This document shows positions 1 to 12,074 of a stretch of DNA of 64,000 nt, in pieces (positions within the stretch are counted from its first letter, which is position 1; each line of letters begins with the position of its first letter). The position numbers were made by a program, and so were the translations under genes. The notes beneath the pieces are model-generated. The model did not search any database, was not told where the DNA came from, and worked only from the letters and a program-made list of their open reading frames with translations. The DNA lies in NCBI GenBank assembly GCA_029783825.1, contig JAREIK010001479.1:340102-404101 (forward strand), in the 5' to 3' direction. The DNA is from Sapria himalayana (Eukaryota; Streptophyta; Magnoliopsida; Malpighiales; Rafflesiaceae).

Positions 1-847
1 AATACTCTAAGCATAATTTCTTTTAAGATTTAATAGTATGAGAAAAATTTTATATTAAAAAAAAAAAAGACCAAGAATACAACATAGATAAAATAGATGT
101 CTTTTTGGACAACTAAATTTTGACTTTAAAAAAATAAATATAATAATAAATTAGAATATATGTCAGAAAGATTTTATATTTATTATATGAATCATGTCAT
201 TATACACTAAATTTGATGTATTGTCATACACCAACAAAATGAGAAGATTAAAAAAAAGAATAGATATTTAAATGAGATAATCATGTCACTCCTATTTGAG
301 GAGTATTTCAAATTATATTTGGAATGATATAGTTTTAACTACAAATTAGCTTATCAGACAAATATATTCTTCTATTATCTCTCATCATATGTTCTTTTAG
401 ATCATACATCCAAAATAATGATAATTTAGCTAGCTTCCCAAATTTTTTTAGATCACATGTTCTATCCATGATCTCTCACCATAATGTGACAAATTAATGT
501 TCAAAATCTTAAGATATATTTTTCTTGAATATTCAAATAAGCAAAAAAGATAGAAGTGTTCTTCACCAAAAACTCATAGTTTCAATGAGATTGAACAATA
601 GCTTTTTAAAGTAAGAATCATTTTTTAGAAAGATAATGAAGAATACAAGTCTAAAAGATACAACTAAACTCATTACTCTACCTTAATCCTCAGTAGTCTC
701 ACTTGAAGTTTCATCTAGAATAATGATATTTTTATAAAATTGTTGATTCACATTTAAAATTGTTGATTCACATTATTTAAAATCATCATTATATTTAATT
801 TTGTTGCTTCACATTATAATAATATTTTTATAAAATCATCATTTATA

Positions 848-855
848 CTAACAAG
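848..855. repeat. 8-bp target-site duplication, left (CTAACAAG)
   Basis: CTAACAAG directly precedes the element at 856-2134 and recurs exactly at 2135-2142. An 8-bp duplication is typical of hAT-superfamily insertion. Confidence 0.85.
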
Positions 856-1700
856 CTATGTTGCACGAACACGGATACGGACATGCGGATACGACACGGC
901 AGGATACGGGGACACGGCAAATTTCAAAAAACTAGGATACGGATACGGCTAGGACACGACATGAAAAAAAAATTAAATATAAATATCATCAAAATCTTGA
1001 ATAATTTCTTGATTACTTGAAGGCTCAAAATTACAACTCATTTTATTATATAATTCTGCATGAAAAAAAATTATGCATTTTAAATAATCTATATTAATTC
1101 AAAATTAATTTAATCTTATTTTTTTTTCTCCATCAATAATTTATTACATTTTTCATTATATTTTTATTATTTTCATAAAACAATAATTTATTTAAAATAA
1201 ATTATATAACAAAAACTATTATACTTACATATTATATATTACTAAATATTACATAATACATACTAACAAGAGTATTCATATTTAAATATTCCATATTTTA
1301 ATATTGCATATTTATTATTATTCTTAAAATTATGTATTTAAAATTAAAATAAATTATTTATTTATTATATTTTGTATATATATTAAACAAACAATAATAA
1401 TTAAAATATAAAAAAAATATATTTAAGCCCTCTAACTCCTGCCCCCTCCCGTTACAGCTTCTAACACTAACATATATTTTAAATACCGTATTTTAAAATA
1501 ATTTAAAATTCTGTTTTTTAAAATAATTTAAAATAAAATTAAACCTCTAACACCCTCCCCCTCCCCCTCCCCCGTACAGAAACTTTCCCCCCCTACCCCT
1601 CCCCCTCCCCCGTACAGAAACTTTCCCCCCCTCCCGAAAACCCCTCCCCCCCTCCCACCCGAAAATCCCTCCCGAAACCCCCCCACCGAACCCCCCTCCC

Positions 1701-1790
1701 GATTTTTGATTTTCGAACTCTCCCCCTCCTGATTTTTGATTTTCGAACTCTCCACCTCCTGATTTTTGATTTTCGAACTCTCCCCCTCCC
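1701..1790. repeat. 30-bp tandem repeat, three units
   Basis: Three consecutive 30-bp units start at 1701, 1731 and 1761, each beginning GATTTTTGATTTTCGAACTC and followed by a C-rich tail with one or two differences between units. It lies inside the element at 856-2134. Confidence 0.9.
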
Positions 1791-1822
1791 AATACAGATT
1801 TAAATCCTTACCTTAGGTATAG

Positions 1823-1870
1823 TCGGCGGCTCGGCGGCTCGGCGGCTCGGCGGCTCGGCGGCTCGGCGGC
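1823..1870. repeat. 8-bp GC-rich tandem repeat (CGGCGGCT)6
   Basis: Six consecutive CGGCGGCT units lie inside the element at 856-2134. They are very GC-rich compared with the flanking DNA. Confidence 0.9.
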
Positions 1871-2014
1871 GTGCTCCTCATTGTCGGCGGTGTGCTCCTC
1901 AACGCGTTGGTAGGTAAAGACGCGTCGGGAGGTAAATGACTGTTTTCGGAAAACTCGTCGGATACGTCTCCGACGCGTATCCGATACGTCACGTGGCGTA
2001 TCTCATACGGATTT

Positions 2015-2046
2015 GTGTCCGATACGCCACGTGGCGTATCGGACAC
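2015..2046. other. 32-bp perfect palindrome centred on a G-box
   Basis: The half-site GTGTCCGATACGCCAC is followed immediately by its exact reverse complement, with no loop. The centre reads CCACGTGG, a G-box/ABRE-type core. A second, imperfect copy (GATACGTCACGTGGCGTATC) lies about 30 bp upstream. Both are in the subterminal repeat zone of the element at 856-2134. Confidence 0.85.
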
Positions 2047-5000
2047 GTATCCGACGCGTGTCTGACCCGTGTCCGCGTGTCCAGGTGTCCGACACGCGGA
2101 CACGGCGTTTCCAAACCGTATCCGTGCAACACAGCTAACAAGTATAGAACATGCTAAGTTTATGGAGAGAAAAATCCCCCTCAAATCCAACTGATAAACC
2201 ACAATCTACCCCAAATATGATCATGATGAGTTGGAGACTAACAAACTAGACCACCAAAGCCTTGGAGTTTTTGCTATGAAAAGAGGACATACATAGCCTT
2301 GCATCGAACTTAAACCTTTTATTTAGACATTGTCTAATTTGGTTACTCATCACAGTATTATAAAGTGTGAGGCATATTATTATAAAAACTTACCAGAAAT
2401 TCCTATTATGCCCATTAGTTCAATGTTAATATAAACTCATTCAATCTGATACATTCAGATATATGAGATATAATAGATATGTGACCAAAGAGGAGTAAAT
2501 ATATTTTATTATTTTTATTTATAATTATTCATAATATAGATAGATATTTTTGTTTGGTAATAGACCTTAGATATTTTTTATTATTAAATATTTTGTTAAA
2601 TAATAAAAAAATAATTTAATAAAAATATTAAAAAAATAAAAAAAATATTACTTAAGAATATGTATCAGAAAGATTCTATACTTACTATATGGGTCATGTG
2701 ATTATACATCAAACTTCATATGCTACTACATCCCCACCAAATAAGATGCCTGAAAAAAATAGATATTTGAATAAAATAACCTATCACTTCTATTTAAAAA
2801 GTAATCCAATATATCTTTAGAAATATAGTTTTATAACTACAAATAACCTCAACAATTTTTGGCTAGCTAATATTTATTCTCACTAAAATTACTAGTCTTT
2901 GATGAAGACACTTGTAGCCTTTTTGATTTTTTTAGTATCTAAGAAGAATATATCTCAAAGCACTAAGTGTTAACTTGTACTATTCTAATGAGAAATAGTG
3001 AATAAAAGACTTGATCTTAAAAATTATAGAAAGCTAGTCTTCTTCTATCGCTTCCTAGCATTTGTTCTTTTAAATCATACAATCTAGATATAAATCATTT
3101 AGCTAGCCTCCCAACATTTTTAAAAACACATGCATTATCCACGATCTCCCATCATGATGAGATAAATTGGCACCTAGAGTCTTGAGAAATATCTTGAATA
3201 CTCAAATAGTCAAAAAACATATATGTATTCTTTATCAAAACTAGTAGTTTTAGTAAGAATGAACATTAGCTTTTCTAGTAAAAGTCATTTTTTTGTTAGG
3301 AAAAGAAGAGTAAAAACCTAGAAAATACATTTAAACGCATTACTCTTCCTTATTCCTCGATAATCCTAATTGGACCTTCAACAAAAAGAATACTAACAAA
3401 CTATACTACCAAGGTTTTAAATTTTATACTATGAAAAGTGAGCATATACAATATTTATTTTAGGTGCAAGATACACTGAGATATAGAAATCTTTTAATGC
3501 TTTAAGGCACAATGTATAATTAATATGTTGACTTTTCTTGTGAGACACATTCTACTTAATTTATATAAAAATTATATATTTTTATGATATACTATTTATT
3601 ATTTTTAATTTTTAATGAAGTACAATTAAGTAAGATATAAAAATAAAATATTATTAGTATTCTTCATCACAAATATGCTAAGGTAAAAAATAAAATAATA
3701 GAATCTTAATAATCAAACATACAAAGTTTTTAAGACATCAAATATATTGATTATAATTTTAGGAAGGAAAATAAAACTTTGATAATAATATAATTTGTGA
3801 AAAAATTTTAGGAACAATATGATTGATAGGAAGGTTCTAGAAATAATAAATTTGGGAAAAGGAATTTAGAAATAATATTTTTTGTGAGGGATATGGGCAA
3901 CTAGAGCGAGGCACTTTTGCCTAGACCTGGTGTTGTTTGGGCTTTAGGCGTGCCTAAGGCATGCCTCAAGCATGCCTTTAATAACTATGGCATACACAAT
4001 CTAGCATTGAACCTTTTACTTGAGTATTCTCAATTTTATCAACTATCACTAGCTAAATTAAGAATATTTTATCTTAATTTTAAGAATATCTATACTATAG
4101 AGTATCAGAAATGTTAATTATGAAAGTATGTCAAAGCTTCATATCATACATACTAATTCGATATAAGTATGTCTGCTAATTAAAATATTTAATTACTTTT
4201 ATTAATAAATGCTCACGATATAAATGAATATTTTTATTTAGTGATAAATCTCAAGTACTTTTTTTCAAAAATTTCATAAAATAATAAAAAATAATTTAAT
4301 GAAAATATTTAAAAAAATAACAAACATTAGAATATATGTCAAAAACATTTTATACTTATTGTAAGGATCATAGCATTATACACCAAAGTACATGTAATGT
4401 CATACCCCCAAAAATAAGATAACTAAAGTGTAAAAAATATTTTAATGAGATAATTTAGTCACTCCTATTTGAGGAGTATTTCGAAGCACCTTTAAAGATA
4501 TACAATTTTAATTACAAATTATCTTATCAATTAGATGCATTTATCATTTCTCAACATAAGCTCTTTTAGATCTTATTTCTTTCCTAGAAAAAAAATCATT
4601 TTACTAGCCTCCTAGAATTTTTGAGAGCATATATTTTATTCACATTCTCTCACTGGGATGAGACAAGTTAGCACCCAAAGCCTTGAGATATTTTTTTTCT
4701 TGATTAAATAATAGCCAAAAAGAATATAAGTATTCTTCACTAAAGATTAATAATTTTAGTGAGAATGAACATTAGTTTTTTTCAAGCAAAAATCATTTTT
4801 TAGTAAGTTGATACCCATATTCTCTCCAAGACATTCAAAGAAATATCTACTCGTTCATCTAATATAAAAATATAGGTTGTAACAATAGTCTCATCATGAA
4901 TCTTCTCTTTAAAAAAAAATAATTCATTTCTATGTAATTTGAACAGCCATGACATACCAAACTAGAGATTATATGTATCAAAGTATAATTGTCATAATAA

Positions 5001-5078
5001 AAAATAATGAAAGAAAAATATTAGTACATAATGTCCACCCAAAATATCTCACAAGTGATTATCTTCATCAAACATTAT

Positions 5079-5680
5079 TGTTGGACAACTCAGCTTTCAC
5101 AGTTGTAATTTTAAAGATTCAGAAGAAGAGAACAACAAAAAATGACAGCAAATATTTTATATATATATATATATATATCCATAATCACAATTCAACAGAA
5201 TTACAACAGAATCAAAATCACAGCACATACAAACCACAGCAGAAAAATATAATATAACGTGGTTCACTAGTCATTCAACACGACTAACTACATCCACACA
5301 GAAAAATACATATACGTTTATAGATTATAACTAAACAGAATATTCTTATAGATTTTGTGTAGAAGCAGTCACGATAAAAATCAAGCAGAGAATAGAAAAA
5401 ATACGGAGATGAACAATTCCACTTCAAAAATTACAGCAACCCAAAAAACATAAATAAAATCAATTTATATTAATTACGGAACAGATCGGAGCACTCTGAC
5501 GGGCAGGATTCTGCTCCAAAAATTTTTCGACTCGCTGACCGAACAACGGGACCTACGTTATTGTGCTATTGCTACATTCTCAGCCTCTTAATATTTTCTT
5601 TCTTACACTTACATAAAAATATTAAAACAGAAATATATTCGGTTATACAAAACAGATATCAAAATAAATTATATACAACA
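5079..5680 (-). mobile_element. Solo LTR, minus strand, probably Ty1-copia type
   Basis: On the plus strand the segment starts TGTTGGACAAC and ends ACAACA, so it has the TG...CA ends of an LTR. It is flanked by identical 5-bp duplications ATTAT (5074-5078 and 5681-5685). Read on the minus strand it matches the LTR at 11376-11916 end to end. Shared blocks include the terminal TGTTGG...TTTCAC.G segment, a 'GTTATTGTGCTAYTGCTA' block and a 'GGATGTAG...GAACCACGTTAT' block; the last resembles the end of many plant Ty1-copia LTRs. No internal retrotransposon sequence flanks it, consistent with LTR-LTR recombination. A (TA)n run sits at about 5158-5178. Confidence 0.8.
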
Positions 5681-5685
5681 ATTAT

Positions 5686-6542
5686 ATAAATATTGAATCT
5701 CGAAATAATTATTTTTTTACTTTTTTTTGAGATAAAATATCTTTAAAAAATATAAAAATATATCATCATCTCATCTTGATACGAGTTGATTTCCAACTAA
5801 AAAAAGAATATCCGAAACTATAAATATTTGTAATCACCCAAAAAATCTAATGTCAACAAACTCTCTTAACATATCTTAGTATGCAAAAAATTATATCTAG
5901 GCAAACTTGTGATAATATATAAAAAAACTAAGTATATTAACTAAATGAGCTATATATAATTTGATGATAGTCAAATAGATAATAATTTATATGATTCTTT
6001 TGTAAATAATAGATTCAACTGGATGAGTGACTTGAGTTTGATAAATAATCAAATAAATCACAAACAAGAAATCAAACTCTAAATTAATAGGAATATTCGC
6101 TAAAGAACAATTTAAAAGGATAACATCTATAAAAGTATTAATTACATACTTGTTATGTGACAACACAATTTTTTTTCTAAAGTATACCCTCTATTTTATG
6201 AAAGTATATAAACCGCTCATCAAGTTTTATCTAAAACTATGATTAAAGGTACTTTAGAAATTACATGATTTTCAACTCATCATTTTCAATATTAAGAATA
6301 TCATCTACATACATGATAATCATGATCACTCCATCATCTGAACTCTTATTAAAAAATAAAAAAAATACAACACATTTGTGTAGATCAATAGAAATAATTA
6401 CCTATGAAATTCTCACAAATCAAATCTTAGATAACTATTTTAGGATATTTTAATATTTTTCTTAATTTATAAATTAAATCTAATTATGCTACTCAAAATC
6501 TAAGTGTTACTTCATATATATCTTTTTCTCATGGTTAATGTG

Positions 6543-6595
<53 letters not shown>

Positions 6596-7002
6596 CTAAA
6601 TATCATCTATCTATAAAACATTACCAAAGATATAAGAATTTAAATTAAGATTATCCTAGCAATTAAATAAAAATATCATAGCAATTCTATTACTATTTGA
6701 GTGATCATCCTCGAGATAAGTTTCATCTTATGACGATCTATCTACAACCAATAAGTCTTCCTATAAGTTGAGGTACTATTTCTCAAATTTCATTAGAGTT
6801 AAAGATATTTATTTCTTCAAATATAATTTAACATCATCTTGAATAAGATAATATCTTAGAAAGATATTTAAGTCTTCTTATAAGTTGAGGCACTTGTATA
6901 TCATAATATCAATAAAAGAAAAATAAGAAATAAAAAAGGAAAAAATAAATAAGTACGACAATAACTATGAAATCAGATTTAAAATACAACTCTTTTATTA
7001 TT
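5686..7002. other. AT-rich intergenic sequence, nothing recognised
   Basis: No coding, repeat-terminal or RNA signal was found apart from the (TA)n tract at about 6547-6595. Confidence 0.6.
6547..6595. repeat. (TA)n microsatellite
   Basis: A nearly pure TA dinucleotide run of about 48 bp, interrupted once by an extra A. Confidence 0.95.
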
Positions 7003-7016
7003 TCTGAAGATCAATT

Positions 7017-7620
7017 AAAAGATTAAGATTAATAAAATCGATTGCAAATCATTTGGCTTGTCAAGAAACTCTCTGACATTCTAAATAGACTTCATATATC
7101 ATATTCTCCTAGTATAAACTCAAAGCCCTGTGTAATCAAGTTGTAGAATCATTTGGCTTCAGCTCATTAAGATATAATACAAAAGTAGACTCATGAACTA
7201 CCATATTATATAAAATCAAGGAAGATTTCTCTCCTTAAAAAAATCTCATTATCCTCAAAATTAATCTAATTTAAAGAAATGATAAAAAAAATTTAAAAAA
7301 AAATAGATGAATATGACAAATATGAAATAGGATATTGAATAAAATTTTTAAATTTCTTTTAAAAATTAATAGAAAGATTAAGATCAAAAGAATCAATTGT
7401 AGAATCATGTGGCTTGCCAAGAGACTCTCCTACATTCTCAATAGGCTTTGCATGTCATATTATTCTAATATAAACTTAGAGTTCTATGTAGATAAATTTC
7501 TTAATCTCTAACTCATTCTAAGATGGTTTTGAAATAGACTCATGAATTACCAAATTTTCGGGACCCAAGAAAGATTTTCTCCTTAGAAATCTCATTGTCC
7601 TCATAATCAACCTAATATGT
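7017..7620. repeat. Two-copy tandem repeat, period about 355 bp
   Basis: Blocks at 7017-7280 and 7371-7620 carry the same series of motifs: AAGATTAAGAT, ATCATKTGGCTTGYCAAGA, CTCTCYKACATTCT, TATAAACT.AGAG, AGACTCATGAAYTACCA and CTCCTTARAAATCTCATT. No terminal repeats or coding sense were identified. Confidence 0.7.
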
Positions 7621-7934
7621 ACATGTTGGTACGAAAGATACCTTCGTATAAGCATCATCACGATATAGACCAACAAGCTTGAATGTAGTCAATAAATGAT
7701 TCTATCTCATGACTAAAGACCCAAGTGGGAAAAAAAAGTAACTAGTCCATAAATAAAAGAGGTACAGAGCCTCAAGTAATGAAAAGAAAGGGGATGAAAA
7801 GCAAGGACACTTGGAATCTTGTTATTAGAGATAGTATAGAGCTTGAGAGTGAGAAGAATTCAGAAAGATAATATAGAATGAGGCTCCACAAATGCAATGG
7901 GGACAACCAAAGGGATTTGGGAGTTTTGGGAGAA

Positions 7935-8455
7935 TAAGATTGTAGAGTTTTGAGGTTTGGAAATGGGATTATATACCATTTCTTGCAAGTTTAGAAATGG
8001 AGAGGATTTTGTGTGGGTATTCACAAAGGTTTATGGCCCTTCGGCCGATAATAACAAAAAAGGCCTTTAGGAGGGACAAGGAGCAATAATGGGTTTGCGG
8101 CATGAATCATTGTGTGTTGTAGAAGGTATTATCAATACTATATGATGGGTTTTTTAAGAAATGAGCAAGAATGTCTGATTGAATGCATCATTGAGATAAT
8201 TTACTTAAATTCTAATTGAGTTGGAATAATGAGATATTTGGCAATGTGTTTTTTAAGAGAGAGGCTCTTAGGAAGATGGGTTTTTGGAACTTAAAAAAAA
8301 GAGAGCATTCTGACTCAAAAAGAAGAATAAGAGAGGAAGATTGTCAAAGAAAAATACCAAAAATGAGTGTTGGTGGAGGTCTCTTGAAAGCAAAAATCAA
8401 AAGAATCTGCATCATAAGGAGAGGAACAAAAAACCTATGGTTTTTCACAAGATGA
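7935..8455 (+). pseudogene. LINE remnant: endonuclease and linker fragments
   Basis: Two fragments on the plus strand resemble plant L1-type ORF2. The first, at about 7965-8043, reads GLYTISCKFRNGEDFVWVF followed by TKVYGP, the block that precedes the GDFN motif in the endonuclease domain. The second begins at about 8216 with SWNNEIFGNVFFKREALRKM, the usual linker between endonuclease and reverse transcriptase. The GDFN catalytic block that should lie between them is missing, and stop codons break the frame (TGA near 7950 and TAG near 8070). No reverse transcriptase was found, so this is a dead fragment. A short similar-looking stretch at 8760-8940 may belong to it. Confidence 0.65.
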
Positions 8456-11020
8456 CCACTGTCCATAAAAAAATAATTTTAATTAAAGGTTAACATGTAT
8501 TAGAAATGTGTGATTATATAAATACTAATATATCAGATCTCATAAAAATTCTAAAACTAAAAATATTTGAACGAGAATAATATTAAAATAACTAATCATC
8601 TGAGAAGTCTTTGGTTTTATACATTTATTAGAATAATATCATCTGAGTGTATTCATCCAAATATAATAAATCTTAAGTATGAAACTCATCAGACACATCT
8701 CTAAATTTTGAGAGTATGACCGTCAATACCTTAAAATCTTCATACCCTGCACTAAAGCATGATCCTTATGCATTGAGAATGATCTCCTCCAAAGCGAATT
8801 GGGAATGATTTTCAGATGAAAGGGAGATAAAGGAAGAGGCTTCTAGTGCCTTAAAGAATTTGCTCTCAGATTCTAGGAGAATATTTGCGGGGGTGTCAAA
8901 GGAGAACCCTACCAAAAGGTTCCAAGTAAAAATTATATTTTCTCTAATAATCTTAACCCAAGCTCATTCATCACCTAAAAATAAAAAAATAAGTAAATTT
9001 TAATAGTTTATCCTATCTTCAAAATAATAAAAAAATAAAAAATTTGAGAGTGTCAATAAAAAATCAACACAATATATATATTATCAAAAGATATATACAT
9101 GTATGAGTACATATAAGACTAGAAAAAGACACCAATCAATATATAAAAAAACATGATACATTAAATCAAAACAAACCCAACTTAATAATAGGGCCTTTCA
9201 AAATGAATCTAATCAACTTCATTAACCATCTTCATATAACACAATGATTTTGCGAGAAAAGATATATCCAAACTAATTATGATCATTATTCTTTCGATTA
9301 AATTTTCAAAAGATCATCGAGTATTTAATATTATATAGACCTACTTTCAACCTACTAATAGTAGGATTCCTAGGCCCACGAGAAAGAATGATATAATAAA
9401 ATAATATAAATTAAAAATATAATTAATAATTAATATATTTAAAAAATTTAATAGAATAATATTCATGATATCTAATTTATAAATAAGTCTTCACAATGTT
9501 TTATTTTTAAGTCTCACCATCTATTATATAAACTCTAAATGAACATTTAATAAAAAATGTAAGATTTTCTAAAATTTTTCATTCTCATAATACTCCTACC
9601 ATATATAAGTAATTGAGTATATGATACATCTCTTTAAAAAAAATATTTAGTATCACTTTTGATAATATCTCACTACACATTAAGTAAACTACAAATAAAA
9701 ACATAATAAAAAAATTTTAAAATTTTCTAAGATTTTTCATCCTCGTGATGAATTTATCATATATAAGGGTATGACATAAATTTTTAGAGAATATAAAATT
9801 CAAAATAAAATATTTAATATCATTTTTAATAATATTTTTAATAATAAAATTATTATTAATATATTTATTAGGATTATTAGGGATAGGCCATTAGGTAGAA
9901 TATTTCATGTTAGATATAATTATTATATAATTAATCTCATTATATAAGCAAAAATAAAAATTATTTTTCACACATTAAAAAAATAAAAAAACCACTAAAA
10001 TACTTTGGAACACCTAGAAGACAATAAGAGTTTAACAACCTATGTTTGTCTACAGAGCTAAAAAAATTCCAAATAAATGTCATATACTATTAAAATTATA
10101 CTTACCTTATGCTAAAATCATGTATCTACTACCAACACATAATATTTGACTACGTTAATAATAAAAATAACAAATTTATTATTAATAATTAAACTAGAAA
10201 ACAAAATTTTCTTTAATAAAATTCTTAAAGATTTTTTATGACATGATAGATATGTATTTGTCAGTATACACTCTCATTGCTTTCTTTACACTTTAAATGA
10301 ATAGACAATATTAATAATATATTTAACAAATATAAAGATCACCCTGCAATTAATGTCATAACTATTTAAATAAAAACTAAGTATTTAAAATATTAGTCTT
10401 TCATTCTAACTATATATTATTTAACTGTATGTATGAATCCTAGGATTATGGTGAAAAGGATTAAAAATATTTTAACATATATATCGACATGCATGAATCA
10501 AGTACAACCTAAAAAGTTCACTCACACAAAAATTAACTAACTTATTTATATATTATAATACTATATATGATAGTTATAGTCAAACTCTGAGTATAAACAT
10601 GAACATCATATTCAAAAATGATAATTTTTTCATTCAATTAACTAAGACCAAACAACTAAGTAGTTTATTAAATAAGAATGAATTATCTCAATACTTAGAT
10701 ACTAATTACTATTCTATTCTATTATATGATGATGATAAAAATTTAGATATTTTATTATGAAAAAAATAATATGAATCTATTTATCTCATATTATCTAAGA
10801 TGACATATGATCTATTAATCTCATATAATATCTAGCATAATATCAAAATCTAATTTTTCTATGACAGTCAATATTATTTCAGATAGGAAAACAAAATTTC
10901 GACCAAATACCACAGAGATACTTGTATGCATAAAGGATTAAAAAGATTCAAGATTTAATATTTAGAATAAGACACAAGAAATAATGACCAATAATAATTA
11001 ATGGAATTTGAAGATCAAGA

Positions 11021-12074
11021 TAGGGGTGTCAACCTGTCCAGGACTGCCAGGCCAGGTCAAGCACGAGGCACTGCATGATTCGATCGTGCCTAGGCCGGCC
11101 CAGCATGGAAATTTCCCATGCCCGGGCTCATGTTGTGCCCGACCACGGCACCAATCGTGTTGTGCCATGCCGAGGCCAACCAGACCTCATGCCGTGCCTG
11201 GCCCGGCACGATACCGTGACCCATTGGCACGGTACCTCAACACGAGCCAAGAAAACAATTTTTTAAAAAATTAGGATTTCGGGGGCGCCAAAATCTTAAT
11301 TTTTTTTAAATTAGGGGTTCAACACGCAGCGGCGTGAAGGCGCGCAGCCAAACCCCTAATTTTTTTTATATTAGGTGTTGCATATGTAATTTGTTTTTTA
11401 ATAATCTATTTGTATAATCAAATGTTTCTATTTTAATATTTTCATGTAATTACAGAAAATAAAATATTAATAAGTCGGGGATATAGCAGTAGCACAATAA
11501 CAAAGGTCCTGCTGATCAGTCATCGGGCCAAAACTTTTGGAGCAGAGCCTGACCCGTCCTATGATCCGACCCATTCCAATTAAATGAACCGAAAGAATTT
11601 TATTATTAAATGTTTTTTTATTTTTTATTTTCGGGTTATTATTTTTGGACCCGGGGAATTGTCCATCGCCTTCTTCTCTCTCTCTCTGCGTGATTTATCG
11701 TGACTATTCTGCACTGCATACTGTAAGACATTTTTCTGGTGGATGTAGCTCATCATACTGAGCGACTAGCGAACCACGTTATTTCTTGTATTTTATTTTT
11801 CATTTTTTATTATGTCGTGGTTGGATTACTGGATAGGATATATATTGCTTATTTCTGTTGTTCGTGTTGTCTTCTGTATCTTAATATTACTACCGTGAAA
11901 GTGTAATTGCCCAACATTAGGAGTTCGGTCCGACTAGGCAAAACCTAGCATATTCGTGCACCGGGCCCGTGTCAGGCCGACATCCACATAACCATGCCTG
12001 GCCCGGCATTAAAGCACGGTCGGACCGCTAAAAACGGGCCGAGCCTGCCCTGCACGTCCCGTTTGACACCTCTA
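11021..12074. mobile_element. Non-autonomous hAT element A, carrying a solo LTR
   Basis: The termini are TAGGGGTGTCAA and TTGACACCTCTA, and the flanks are exact 8-bp duplications GATCAAGA (11013-11020 and 12075-12082). The outer parts are GC-rich with repeated GGCACGG/CGTGCC-type motifs. The middle contains an 'AACCCCTAATTTTTTTTATATTAGG' type block (split here by the LTR) shared with the element at 41433-41963. Removing the solo LTR and its duplication leaves about 508 bp, close to the 531-532 bp of the sister elements. No coding sequence. It sits in the 3' part of the decayed hAT copy 4, so it arrived later than that element. Confidence 0.9.
11376..11916 (+). mobile_element. Solo LTR, plus strand, nested in a hAT element
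   Basis: The segment starts TGTTGCATATG and ends GCCCAACA, giving the 5-bp inverted ends TGTTG/CAACA expected of an LTR. The flanking 5-bp duplication is TTAGG (11371-11375 and 11917-11921). The inserted block interrupts sequence that is continuous in the sister element at 41433-41963. It is the same family as the minus-strand solo LTR at 5079-5680. A motif around 11741-11800 (GGATGTAG...CGAACCACGTTAT) resembles the 3' part of plant Ty1-copia LTRs. No internal region or second LTR is present. Confidence 0.85.

Larger units (their letters stand above)
856..2134. mobile_element. Non-autonomous GC-rich hAT-like element
   Basis: The element begins CTATGTTGCACG and ends CGTGCAACACAG, giving 12-bp terminal inverted repeats with one mismatch, and is bounded by exact 8-bp duplications CTAACAAG. 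The subterminal 100-200 bp at both ends are packed with GGATACG/GACACGG-type repeats in mirror orientation. The interior holds AT-rich DNA (about 960-1430), C-rich runs (1430-1690), a 30-bp tandem repeat and an 8-bp GC-rich tandem repeat. There is no transposase, so it would depend on an enzyme made elsewhere. Its termini differ from the TAGAGGTGTCAA family that dominates the window, so it is a separate family. A Mutator-like origin is less likely because the duplication is 8 rather than 9 bp. Confidence 0.8.
1..4950. repeat. Three diverged copies of an unclassified AT-rich repeat
   Basis: The same order of sequence blocks recurs three times. A block beginning near AGAATATATGTCAGAAAG occurs at about 152, 2653 and 4331. 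It is followed each time by a 'CATTATACACC'-type block and a 'CACTCCTATTTGAGGAGTA'-type block, then by 'TATTCTTCACTA'-type sequence. Another shared block (ACTAACAAACTA...CTATGAAAAG) is at 2238 and 3391. After subtracting the hAT-like insertion, the first period is about 1.2 kb and the second about 1.7 kb. No coding capacity or terminal structure was found. The similarity was seen by eye; the family is not recognised. Confidence 0.6.

Noticed and set aside
4949..5257. 102-codon open frame on the plus strand
   Set aside because: It runs across the boundary of the solo LTR and into a (TA)n tract; composition is non-coding.
8885..8905. GCGGGGGTGTCAAAGGAG as the left terminus of the ancient hAT copy
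   Set aside because: It is only about 50 bp from the start of transposase homology, whereas intact copies have about 840 bp there, and the flanking 8-mer does not match the right side.
11008..11274. Pro/Arg-rich open frames in GC-rich blocks (also near 17000, 24800, 36100 and 41600)
   Set aside because: They fall in the subterminal repeats of hAT elements and recur in different frames in each copy, so they are not genes.
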